From NCBI RefSeq assembly GCF_000219625.1, contig NC_018206.1, forward strand, positions 248,001 through 312,000: a DNA stretch of 64,000 nucleotides, written 5' to 3'. Below are positions 1 through 8,928 of the stretch, piece by piece. The translations under genes were made by a program, and so were the position numbers. The notes under the pieces are model-generated. The model was not told the DNA's origin. It was given only the letters and a program-made list of their open reading frames with translations, and searched no databases. Every line of letters begins with the position of its first letter. Position 1 is the stretch's first letter. The DNA comes from Zymoseptoria tritici IPO323. Taxonomy: Eukaryota > Ascomycota > Dothideomycetes > Mycosphaerellales > Mycosphaerellaceae.

Positions 1-726
1 TATTAATATAGTAATAGAGGAGCTGTATAACCTAAGGGAATAGGCCTTCCTAGTAGAAAACTACCCTAGTCTAATAACTCCTAATCCTTAGGGATTTGTG
101 TTATACTATAACTAGACTCCTCTTAGCCAAATGTTAAGCTCTAATAAGGCAGAGATAAAGCAGTAGTTAGTAGCACAGCATCCTGTGTATGTTCTCCTTA
201 AAATCCCTTCTTCCCTAATAGAAACTAATATTCTCCTAGGCTTTAAGTTAAGATTCTAGGGGAATTAGCTTAGTCTTTTAGTAGTAGTTCTAGGGGGGTA
301 GGCTGCAGGTTCTAGGACATGCTCTAATGCTTTTAGGTTTTTATAGAAAAGTTTTCCTTTAGCTAGGTGTTTTTCTTATAGTTTCTTAGATACTTTTGTA
401 GAGGTATGTAGTTGCCTCCTTTCCTTTGTACAGATAAGAATAAAATAAGTGTTCTAAGTATTGTGCTTCTTAGTTTTGTAACAAATAAAATAGTGTAATT
501 CTAGGGAGGGAATCCTTCTTAGGTAGGAATGCAGGTACTAAGGCATAAATTTAAGAGCAATTTCCCTCTTCTTATTAAGGGCTAGTTAGTCTAGTAGTAT
601 AATTTCTAACCACAAATCAGAAGGTCACAGGTTTAATTCCTATATCAGCCTCTTATTTCGTGCGACTATGTTAGGATGTGTTCCTCTTATGCTCGCACGA
701 GATGCTCTTTTTGGTAGACGCCTACA
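1..726. other. RIP-degraded intergenic/repeat DNA left of the first copia element
   Basis: This stretch is dominated by TAG, CTA and TTA triplets and is almost free of CpG, the same texture as the neighbouring element. No intact gene is visible. A plus-strand frame over about 2-300 is interrupted almost only by TAG and could be a decayed gene or transposon piece, but RIP makes any frame look like this. A short inverted motif (TCGTGCGA / TCGCACGA) lies at 658-665 and 693-700. No left LTR matching 5520-5690 was found here, so the first element looks truncated at this end or runs on in unrecognisable form. Confidence 0.6.
580..651 (+). pseudogene. tRNA gene inactivated by RIP-type mutations (tRNA-like cloverleaf)
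   Basis: The stretch folds as a cloverleaf: acceptor GGCTAGT/ATCAGCC, a D arm, an anticodon stem TCTAA/TCAGA, and a T arm ACAGG/CCTAT with loop TTTAATT. Each of the four helices (acceptor, D, anticodon, T) has one mismatch, and each mismatch is repaired by reading TpA back to TpG. The T-loop C56 and D-loop G18 changes (TTTAA for TTCAA, AGTAGT for AGTGGT) are explained the same way. The anticodon loop CCACAAA lacks U33, so the identity is unclear. It could also be the tRNA-derived head of a SINE. It lies just beyond the 3' end of the first copia pol and shares its mutational texture. Confidence 0.6.
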
Positions 727-3700
727 TCAGAGGATGGTATTTGGGGATTTTAGTTTTGTTAGACAGTCTACAAGCTGCATATCTATCCTTACAAACTCCA
801 CCTTAATACTCCCCTTGTTATGTTGCTCTCTACAGTAATAGTTCCTAAGAGAGACATGTCTTAATCTTTTGGAGTTAGCATAGTTTTCTATAAGGCTAAT
901 AGCTAATTAATTGTCTACTTTAATAAGGATAGTAGAAATGCTTTTGGCCTAGGTAAAGGGCTAGAGCTTATTAATAAGATTCCTTACCTAATTTACTTCT
1001 CTTGTTGCCTTAGTAAGAGAGAGGTACTCTGCCTTAGTACTAGATAGTACTACTTCTTTCTGCAGTTAAGATCTCTAGACAACTAGGCCTCTTGCAATTT
1101 TAAAGAGCATTCCTAAGGTAGACCTAGATATGCTAGGATTACTAGCAAAGTTAGAGTCTAAGAATGCTTTAATCTAAATTTGCTCCTTAGTTTTCCTATA
1201 CATAAGGCACTTGTTAATTATGCCTGCAACATATCTCTAGATGTGTTTAGCTGCCTAAATATGCAAAGGTCCTAGGTTCTAAAGGAACCTTGCATAGTAG
1301 TTAACAGCAAAACTAATATCTAGTCTAGTATGGTTTAACAGATGTTGCAGTTCCCTAATAATCTTATTAAAGAGATTATAGTCCTCCTTTATTCCCTTAT
1401 CCTAGAGGGGTTTAAGGAGGGTGTTAAGGGGGTACTTGACACTCTTTGCATTGCTAAGACTATGTCCTTAGAGTTTGTCTCTAGAATAGTGTTCCTAAGA
1501 GACAGACATAGAGCTATCTTTCCCTTCCTTTAGGTAAAGTCTAAGAAAGACATTAGTATTAACAACCTTAATTATGTACTTCTGCTCTAATCCCTTAATT
1601 AGCTTGTTAATCTTATAGTCTAACTATCTAAAGATCTGGAAGTTATCTATATAAAGGAGAATAAGGATGCCTTTCCCTTAAAAGAGGCAAGCATCGCTAA
1701 CAGTTCTTATTAGACCAAGCTTTTAGAGAGTATCTATAGCATCGTAGTGCTAAAGAGCAGCTGCCTACTTAAGCCTATACAGTCCTTTCTTAACATGTAT
1801 AATGTACTTGTAGGCATCTTTCTTAAAGAGATAAGCTCCCTCTAGTAGCTTAATAAAGATCTACTTATCTAGGTTTGGATTTAGGAATGCAGTCTTAACA
1901 TTAACTTATCTCCTCTTCTAGCTAAAGTTAACTAAGAGGGACAGAAGTATTCTCCCTATTGCAGCTCTTAGGGTAGGAGCAAAGGTATTAACATAGTTAA
2001 GTCCCTTCCTTTATATAAATCCCCTAGCTGTCTATCTAGCCTTATACTTCTCTACAGTTCTATCTAGGAGCACCTTAATCTTAAAGACCTATTTCCCTAT
2101 AAGAGGGACTCTCCCCTTAGGGAGGGTGCTAATAAGTTTCTATTTAAGGCATCCTGTAGACTTAAGTAACTTAGCTTCCTTAATAATAGCTTTCTCCTAT
2201 TCCTTATAGTTAGATCTAGAGAGAGCTTCCTTAACTATCTTAGGATTAGACAGATTAGGATTTGTTGCTTTAAGTCCTATCTTCTAGATCTTGCTATAGT
2301 CTTTTCTTATAACTAATCTTCTACTTCTTAAGAGTCTGAATATGCCTAAGCTTTTAGGACTTGCTTTATTGCCTAATTTCTTAGGTCTCTTAGGGCTTCT
2401 CCCTGCTTTCCTCTTTCCTATAATATAAATATCTAGGAAGGGAGTTATAGCATAATCTTAGAGGTCTTCTCTTTTAGGGCAATCCTCTGCTAATGCTTAA
2501 TGTTGTAGCTGTATTAATAAGGTATTAGCCTGCTCCTAGAATCCCTTAGGACTTCCTTAGAATCCCTTAGGACTTCCTATTTCCTTAGAAACATGCTCCC
2601 CCTAAGCTAGCTAGGAGGCTTCTTTATACTTAGTAGCCTCTAGCTAATTAGGCTTAGACTGCTTATGTTAGTTATCCTAGGACTGTATGTCCTAACCTAA
2701 TATTTGCTCCCCCTAAGATGTTAAAAGGGAGGCTTAGTTTCTCTCTCTCTATATAGTATTAAATATGTTCTCTACTTCTTAAAGATAAGAAGTAGTAAGA
2801 GGTTAGGCATCTTGCCCTTAGGCATCCTAGCCCTAATCTTAATCTTTAGTGTAAATAGTATAGACTTCCTATTCTATAGCAATAGGTTGTATTAGTTGTA
2901 GGAAACTCTCCCCCTAGAAGTCTAGGGCAGTAGGTATTATGCTGTATACCTTATCCTTATTATATGTTATATAAGGAGAGGTTATAATCTTATGCTAAAA
3001 CCTAGTAAGGGTAGATAGTTCAAACTTCTAAACTATATAGTTAGTTAAAGTGTTCTCCTAGAATCCTAGATTCTAGTATTTCTCTGCTCTAGGATAGAAC
3101 TTCTATAAATCAGGTCTCCCCTGATTATGTAGATATGCTCTACATCTAAATCTCCTAATCTTTGTTAGATTAATATATAGAGTTCTAGCATTAAGATCTT
3201 AATTAAATTCCTAAAGAGGAATCTTGTTAGTTAATAGGCATACTAGCCTGTTAGTAAGGAAGATTGCATATGCAACTACAAAACTCTAGAGAGGGAGAGG
3301 TAGGCTAGAGTTAATTATTATTGCTCTTGCCTTATTAAGGATAACCTTGTTAGATAATTCTGCAATTCTATTCTGCTTAGGAGTATAGGGAGCTAAGAAA
3401 TCCCATCTTAGTCCCTTATTCTCTACAAATGTAATTAGATTATTATTGTTAAACTCTCCTCCTCTATCTAAGAACTAGATCTTAACTATCTTTTTATACT
3501 AGTTAAATGTCTTGGTAGTCCATTTCTTAATAATTTGTGCAGCTTGTAATTTAAGCTTGCAGAAGATAGCCTATCTTCTTCTTAACTTTGCATTAGTAAT
3601 TATTAGGATGTACTTACATCTAAAGATGTCTAGTAGAAAGATTAGTCCTATAATGTTAATATAGACCTTATCTAATAAGGATTAAGGTATTAGTCTTAGA

Positions 3701-3978
3701 GTTCTTAACACTACTCTCTGTAACCTTGCAAGCTTACATAGCTTATAGTGCTTAAGTGTAGATGTGTTAATCTGCTTAAGTCCTTAGACTTAAGCCTTTG
3801 TTGCATTAAGAATCTTGTTCCTTATATAGCCTAGTCTCTGGTGCTATCTTGTTATGTTAGCCTTAGGTATAGCAAAGGCTAGATAGGACATATTCCTGTT
3901 AGTTGTAGAAGCAACTTTAGTACTCCCCTTAGGGAGAGAGACAGTTGCATTCTAGAGGATTAGAACATTATAAGTAGA

Positions 3979-4161
3979 CTAAACCTTGCCTATCTTCTTG
4001 TTATTCCTTAGAATGCATAAAGATAGCCTATCTAGGTAGACCTTATACTTTAGCCAGAGAGTCTCTGCTAAGATAAGGTTGTAATTAGAGTTAGGAGAGT
4101 ATAACACATCTTGTAAGGTAATGTTTAACTTATTCCCCTTGTACTTTATTATAATCCTCAT
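3979..4161 (-). pseudogene. Copia pol fragment: GAG-pre-integrase domain
   Basis: This is the longest undamaged piece of the copia polyprotein in the first element, 60 codons. It contains the LQDVLYSP...NLILAETLWLKY...V pattern typical of the region between protease and integrase in Ty1/copia elements. It is not an independent gene: the flanking protease and integrase segments continue in the same direction but are cut by TAG/TAA codons. It is useful mainly for classifying the element and fixing its strand. Confidence 0.85.
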
Positions 4162-5504
4162 ACTTCCTAAGTGTATAACTGTGCTTTGTCTAATAGCTTA
4201 AGAGAACCTAATTAGGGTTTCTAGGGGTTTAAGGTCTAAGAACTAGGACTTGTTATTAAAGAAGTAGTATAATATACTAGAATCCTAGACAATAGTGTTA
4301 CTCCTTTGTATTCTAGCGGCAGCAATTGCTGCTCCTATAAATAAGCTGTCTGAATTAGAGCCTAAGCCTACATTAGAAGAGGAGATAGGCTTAATTGCTA
4401 TAGTACCCTTTCCTCCCTTCTTATTATGTCTCTTGCTCTTGTCTTAGGACTTCTTCTTGTCCTTGTTAGATCCTCCTTTTCCTCTGTGTACCTAGGACTT
4501 TAGGGCCTTGTTAGGGTGCTTCTTAAAGCAATCTGCATTTGTGTAGATATAATAGGTACACTTAGTATACTAATTATTATCTACTGCAGTACCCCTAAAT
4601 CCTCCTGCTGTCCTCTATGTCTATAGAGGAGGTTCCTTAATTAATAAGGTAATTAGCTCTTTAAGAGTTATGTTCTTAATATAATAGGATTGTCTCTAGC
4701 TTCTTAGGTACTCTAGATAGTAGAGGCCCTAGATAAAGAACAGCCTAATCTGCTTATTACTAAAGGTAAGCTTTAAGACTAGAATGCTCTTAGACCTAGA
4801 GTATTATTCTATTATAGAGATATACTTGTAATGCTACTTCTAGAAGTCCTTACAGTACTTCTAAGTGTTTGTTCCTTAGATCTTAATGTTACTAATTCTA
4901 AGAATCCTTAGGCTGTTATAAATGTTTATAGTTATAACAGGCCTGTAGGTAGCTGCAACAGTATTATATAGTTCCTTAGCTGTCTTCTCTGTATCCCCAA
5001 AGTTAGGCCTTAGGGATTAGTTAATCCTTTTGCTAACAATCCTGTATGTAATTAGGTTATGCTTATGCTAGACTTAGAGAGGAGTTAGTCTTAGTCTACT
5101 AGTCAGAATAGGTTCTGTTACTAGAGTGTCCCCTCCTTCTTTTTAGGAAGGAGTTAGAGCCTAGGAGGATAAAGCAGTACTCTCCTTAGTTAGTAGAGAG
5201 GGATATCTAACTTTAATTCTTAGCTTTAGTTAGGCAGGGTACTAGGGAATATTATAAAAGACATAGCCTAATACCTCCTTGTCTATAAGGGCTGCTTTAA
5301 GCATCCTTAACCAGTCTAAGAAGTTGCTTCCCTTTCTTAGGACTTTATTCTCCTTCGTAGTCTTAAACTTATTAGCCTGCATTACGGCTGTTATTGTAAC
5401 TAGCTCTTTCTCGGCTCGCTAGTCAACTGTCTGAACAGTGTACAGTAAGGTTCTAGTAGCTACGCTTAGAACAGACAATTCTTCCTTAAGTGTGTAGTAG
5501 TTAC

Positions 5505-5519
5505 GCCGGGCTTATAACC
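5505..5519 (-). other. Primer-binding site, half-tRNA initiator-Met type
   Basis: The plus strand reads GCCGGGCTTATAACC, which matches the anticodon arm of initiator tRNA-Met (GGGCTCATAACC core) with one C-to-T change. The element is on the minus strand, so its own strand is complementary to that tRNA, as in Drosophila copia, which is primed by an iMet half-molecule. It abuts the LTR without a gap. The second element carries the same site. Confidence 0.7.
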
Positions 5520-5690
5520 TGTTGTAATTAGGCTTAAGCTAAGTAGAAGAAGACCTCTAATTGGCAGGTATATATTGTTATGCAGAGAGAATCTTAAGTG
5601 TGAGATTCTTACTTCAGCTATCTGTGTGTGTGAATGCCTTGGCACTAGTCACGTGCACTTCACTAATGGTCAGTCTAATGATCCACAACA
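5520..5690 (-). repeat. 171-bp LTR of the first copia element (5' LTR in element orientation)
   Basis: The segment has TGTTGT...ACAACA termini and sits directly against the primer-binding site at 5505-5519. Its right half keeps CA and TG dinucleotides (for example CACGTGCACTTCAC), whereas its left half and the element interior are TpA-rich, so mutation fades toward the outer edge. The partner LTR is not recognisable in this window, so the target-site duplication cannot be checked. Confidence 0.75.
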
Positions 5691-6192
5691 ACTTCACGAT
5701 CTCAATTTTCGCCTGACAATTGCGCACTCATCAAGCGCCTCCCTTCTCCCCTGGCGCACGCCGCAGCCGTGGCTAAGATCGACGCTCTCTCTGTCTCTTC
5801 TCCGTCGGACTGCGAACACAAGCCCAGCGCCCGGAAGACAGTACGCGAGGAACTCCTGCACGACTCTATCGTCCGCCGTGGACATTGCACAGCACTTTGA
5901 CCGGCAATGTGCAGTCACCTCGATATCGACAAACCAGAAGTGAGTACGTGGATCGAGCTGCTCACGCCAATCTTTGCGGTGAAAGCAACGCACACGGTTG
6001 TGTATGGAGTCCGCACACATCAGGAGGTCGGCAAAAGGGTCGAGGAAGCTCTACCTCGGACAACAGTGAGGAGTATTCCCTCGATAGTCAGCTCATTGAG
6101 GATGAAATACTGCACGGCAAGTCTTCTCCTTCATCAACCATCACTGTCCAGCAATTCCTCTCACCTACCACCATCTCCTTGCAATCATCGAC
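5691..6192. promoter_or_regulatory. Upstream region of the alcohol dehydrogenase
   Basis: About 500 bp between the copia LTR and the dehydrogenase start. Base composition returns abruptly to normal here, with CpG and CpA common. Open frames exist on both strands but none has recognisable domains and they overlap one another. A pyrimidine-rich stretch with CATC and CACC motifs precedes the start codon. No specific operator was identified. Confidence 0.5.
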
Positions 6193-7400
6193 ATGTCCGA
6201 AGTGCAGACCAAGAACATCGAAACGCTCGCCTATGTCGTCCACGACGCCAAACAGCCATTCAAGCTCGAGACCGTTGTCCTCGACGAGCTCCGCGACAAC
6301 GAAGTCCTCGTCGACATACAATACTCGGGCATTTGCCATACGGATCTCGTCTTTCAACAAGGCGAGATCAAAGTCTGTCCATATCCCGCCATCTTCGGCC
6401 ATGAAGGCGCTGGTACCGTCCGCGCTATCGGCAGAAAAGTCAAGAATAAAGATATCACCATCGGTGACACGGTTCTCTTGTCTATCAACTACTGCGAAGA
6501 GTGCAAGTTTTGCAAAGCTGGTCATCCCGCGGACTGCATCGAGGGATCCCGACTGCACCTCTTCGGGGTGCGGCGCGACGGCTCCACGGCGGCCAAGTTG
6601 AAGGGCAGCGACACCAGCGTACGATTTCACTTCTTCGGACAGTCCAGCTTTGCAAAGATGAGCTTCGTCGATGAGACGTCGATTGTGAAATTACCCGCCG
6701 GAATTCCGCCTGAGGATGTGCCGTTCCTCGCAGCAATGGGCTGTGGTTATCAGACTGGTTGGCGCTCCGCTTGTTTCCGTCCATCTGTCTCGACTGACAC
6801 ACCTGATCAGGCGCCGGCACGGTCATGAACATCCTCAAACCGGAGCCAGAGTCCTCTATCGTCATTTTCGGCCTCGGAACTGTTGGCCTTACCGCCATCA
6901 TGGCCGCCAAATATATGCAGGTCCAGCAGATCATCGCCGTCGACATTTTCGACCACAAAATGCCTTTCGCGCTTGAAGTCGGCGCCACTCAGGCCATCAA
7001 CTCCCGCAACGTGGATGACATTGTCGCACAAATCAAGGAACTTACCGGCGGCAAGGGAGCAGACTATACAGTTGATTGCACAGGAGTACCTGCTGTGATT
7101 GAGAACATGCTCAACATACTTTCCATGCGTGGTACCGCGGCCACAGTAGGCGTGGCTCCAGCTGGCGCCAAGATTACAATCGATCCGTTGGTGTTCCTGC
7201 TGGGCAGTCGCATATACAAGGGTTGCCGAGAGGGAGACTCAAATCCACCGGTCTTTATCCCGCAGTTGTGTAAGATGCAGAAGGAAGGGCATTTTCCGGT
7301 GGAGAAGTTGTGTCGAGTGTACGACTACAAGGATATGGAGTCGGCGTTGCATGATCTGCATCAGGGCAAGGTCACAAAGCCGGTGATCAAGTGGTCTTGA
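6193..7400 (+). CDS. Zinc-dependent medium-chain alcohol dehydrogenase (aryl-alcohol dehydrogenase-like)
   Basis: Two exons joined across a 53-bp intron (6758-6810) give 384 residues. Oxidises or reduces alcohols and aldehydes with NAD(H). The N-terminal GroES-like half carries the catalytic zinc ligands Cys48 (GICHTD), His70/Glu71 (GHEGAG) and Cys184, and the structural zinc set Cys101, 104, 107 and 115. The Rossmann half has GLGTVG at 209-214 followed by an acidic residue (VDIF), which favours NAD over NADP. Splicing restores CGYQTG-AGTVMN, the normal join of the two domains. It resembles class-III/aryl-alcohol dehydrogenases, and the true substrate is unknown. It is the first intact gene beside the RIP-mutated element and shows no damage. 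Confidence 0.9.
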
Positions 7401-7759
7401 GGAGCGTTGTTGATTCGGACGGTTGCCGTCGATCTGTTCTCGGTTGTACTTGCAACGTTGCCAGTCTCTGCATGAATACTGGACAGCTGACAAGATTTTG
7501 ACGCAGTGCTAGTCCAGTCAACCATTCGTCACCCAACAACATCCGTCGCCAGAATACATTCAGTACAATTTATCATCAGTCAAACCATCAGCATTACAAT
7601 CCGTTCAAGCCATCTGAAACGAAGCGAACACAGTCTGATCTCGCTTGACCTCAATGCAATTTTCGACCGCACCTCAGCGGCACGCTTTGTCGACAATGAC
7701 CAGAACGTCCAAACTTGTACTGAGTCCGCGGCAGCGACGATGCTATCAAAAGCCTATCT

Positions 7760-8128
7760 ATGAGTCCGCTCAAGCCACTTTGGGCTCTCCAGATGGCCGA
7801 CGACGTTCTCGATGCTCACAGAGCGAAGGCTGGAGCACGCATCAGGCGAGCTGCGTATCGACAGATTGCTGCAGGACTCGCAGCATCTCGTAGCCGACTC
7901 GATCAGCGTGAGTTGAATCACTTTGCAAGCCGATGCAGACTACAGTTGCAACACTATCAGATGTCTTGGTCACTCAAGACAGCTGATCGGGCATTTGTCG
8001 AGCTCGACAAATATTTTGAGGATGATATACTATGCAAGATCGTCGTCGCCACACAATGGGTCGGTAAGTTGCAACAAACCAGATCCCAACATTCCCAAGC
8101 CATTCTAACATTCAATAGGTTGGTCTAG
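7760..8128 (+). CDS. Possible small hypothetical gene overlapping the tRNA
   Basis: A 122-codon frame with a helical, Ala/Arg-rich N-terminus (ADDVLDAHRAKAGARIRRAA). A good splice donor (GTAAGT) occurs at 8065 and a branch-like CTAAC with an AG at 8117-8118, immediately before the tRNA-Pro body, so the frame would be spliced into the tRNA. No domain is recognised, and upstream exons could not be established. It may be a non-coding transcript or chance frame. Confidence 0.22.
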   Translation: MSPLKPLWALQMADDVLDAHRAKAGARIRRAAYRQIAAGLAASRSRLDQRELNHFASRCRLQLQHYQMSWSLKTADRAFVELDKYFEDDILCKIVVATQWVGKLQQTRSQHSQAILTFNRLV

Positions 8129-8201
8129 TGGTATGATTCTCGCTTAGGGTTCACCCTGAGTAATCTGCGAGAGGTCCCGAGTTCAATCCCCGGACCGACC
8201 C
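8114..8201 (+). tRNA. tRNA-Pro (anticodon AGG) with a 16-nt intron
   Basis: The D arm (GTCTAGTGGTATGAT), anticodon arm CTCGC-TTAGGGT-GCGAG, T arm with TTCAATC loop and 3' acceptor ACCGACC plus discriminator C are all present. A 16-nt insertion (TTCACCCTGAGTAATC) follows G37, the canonical tRNA intron position. The 5' acceptor strand is odd. The seven bases before T8-G9 (AATAGGT) pair at only four of seven positions, while GGTTGGT four bases later pairs fully but would consume the start of the D arm. The T stem has one A-C mismatch. It is either a variant gene or a recently broken one. Confidence 0.72.
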
Positions 8202-8928
8202 AGTCTTTTTGCCGCATTCGGACGCATTGCAATGGTATACGACATGTTGGGACGTTGTGGTGTTGTTGTTTTGCCATTTGGGCACTTTTTGGCAAGTTAG
8301 GAAGGTGCGTGGTGAATGAATTTGAACGCCAAGACTTTCTTCTGGCTGGCTTGCAGGCAGGTATGCGGAGACAGCGCTAGATATGGAGAGCTTGGCAGAA
8401 GACTCCAATACTGTCTGTTGGTCATTGTTTCAGGCGGTGGCATGGCACGATATCGAACGGCGCAGGAGTAGCTCCGTCCGGCGTGCTCTGCCGCAACTCC
8501 GTCAAAGAACGTGGAATAATGAATAGCCTAGAAGTGAACATCTACTGCATTGATCCTCCGTAAGAATGCTTGTGAAAGAGATATGTCAGATGTTGGTTGA
8601 ACAGGGACGATTGGACATGCACCAGCACGTAGTAATTTGAAATTTCTCCATTCGTCCGTTCCACTTGTATACTGTCGCCGGAGTCGCCATAAGGACAAGG
8701 ACGGTTCAACCGAAAATAAATCCAGGCACGCATCCTGCTCGATTTTCCTTGCTCTAGAACACATATTCCTCCATTCATGTCCTCCGCGGTCAAGCAGATA
8801 TGGAAAGTGTCAGTGAACGTGAAAAGCATGTTTGCAGCTAATCTGAGCATGAGCTACTAGTTGTTGGCACTGTTTGAACGGTCCCCTGAATCAACTCTCT
8901 GCTGCGCAGCCTGTAATCCTCAATCTGT
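8202..8928. other. Intergenic region between tRNA-Pro and MFS transporter
   Basis: A T-run follows the tRNA (TCTTTTT at 8204), a plausible RNA polymerase III terminator. The rest holds the 3' flank of the minus-strand transporter and one arm of a diverged inverted repeat (8757-8853). Minus-strand frames over 8528-8850 are open but too weak to call as genes. Confidence 0.5.
8757..8853 (-). repeat. Diverged inverted repeat, copy A (possible gene-family relic)
   Basis: The reverse complement matches 12875-12974 at roughly 80% by eye over about 100 bp, with one 2-bp gap. Read on the minus strand it encodes FTFTDTFHICLTAED, close to FTFNHTFHICLNAES at the other copy, and changes cluster at synonymous or conservative positions. 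That suggests both derive from a coding sequence. Confidence 0.6.

Larger units (their letters stand above)
727..5690 (-). mobile_element. Ty1/copia LTR retrotransposon, RIP-mutated and lacking a recognisable left LTR
   Basis: Read on the minus strand, the order is LTR, primer site, gag, zinc knuckle (about 4550), aspartic protease (DSS in place of DSG, about 4280), GAG-pre-integrase (3979-4161, with DVLYSPNSNYNL), integrase, reverse transcriptase and RNase H (LSSTKAEYLSLTKA, about 1020-1180). The pol stop is at 727-729. PR-INT-RT order and the GAG-pre-integrase motif define Ty1/copia. Dozens of in-frame TAG/TAA replace likely Gln and Trp codons. The RT catalytic box reads YIDN. The 3' LTR is missing on the left. 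CpG is almost absent (none in 2401-3000). It cannot encode active protein. Confidence 0.88.

Noticed and set aside
1..480. Left LTR of the first copia element
   Set aside because: I searched for sequences like the 171-bp right LTR, allowing C-to-T and G-to-A changes, and saw no match.
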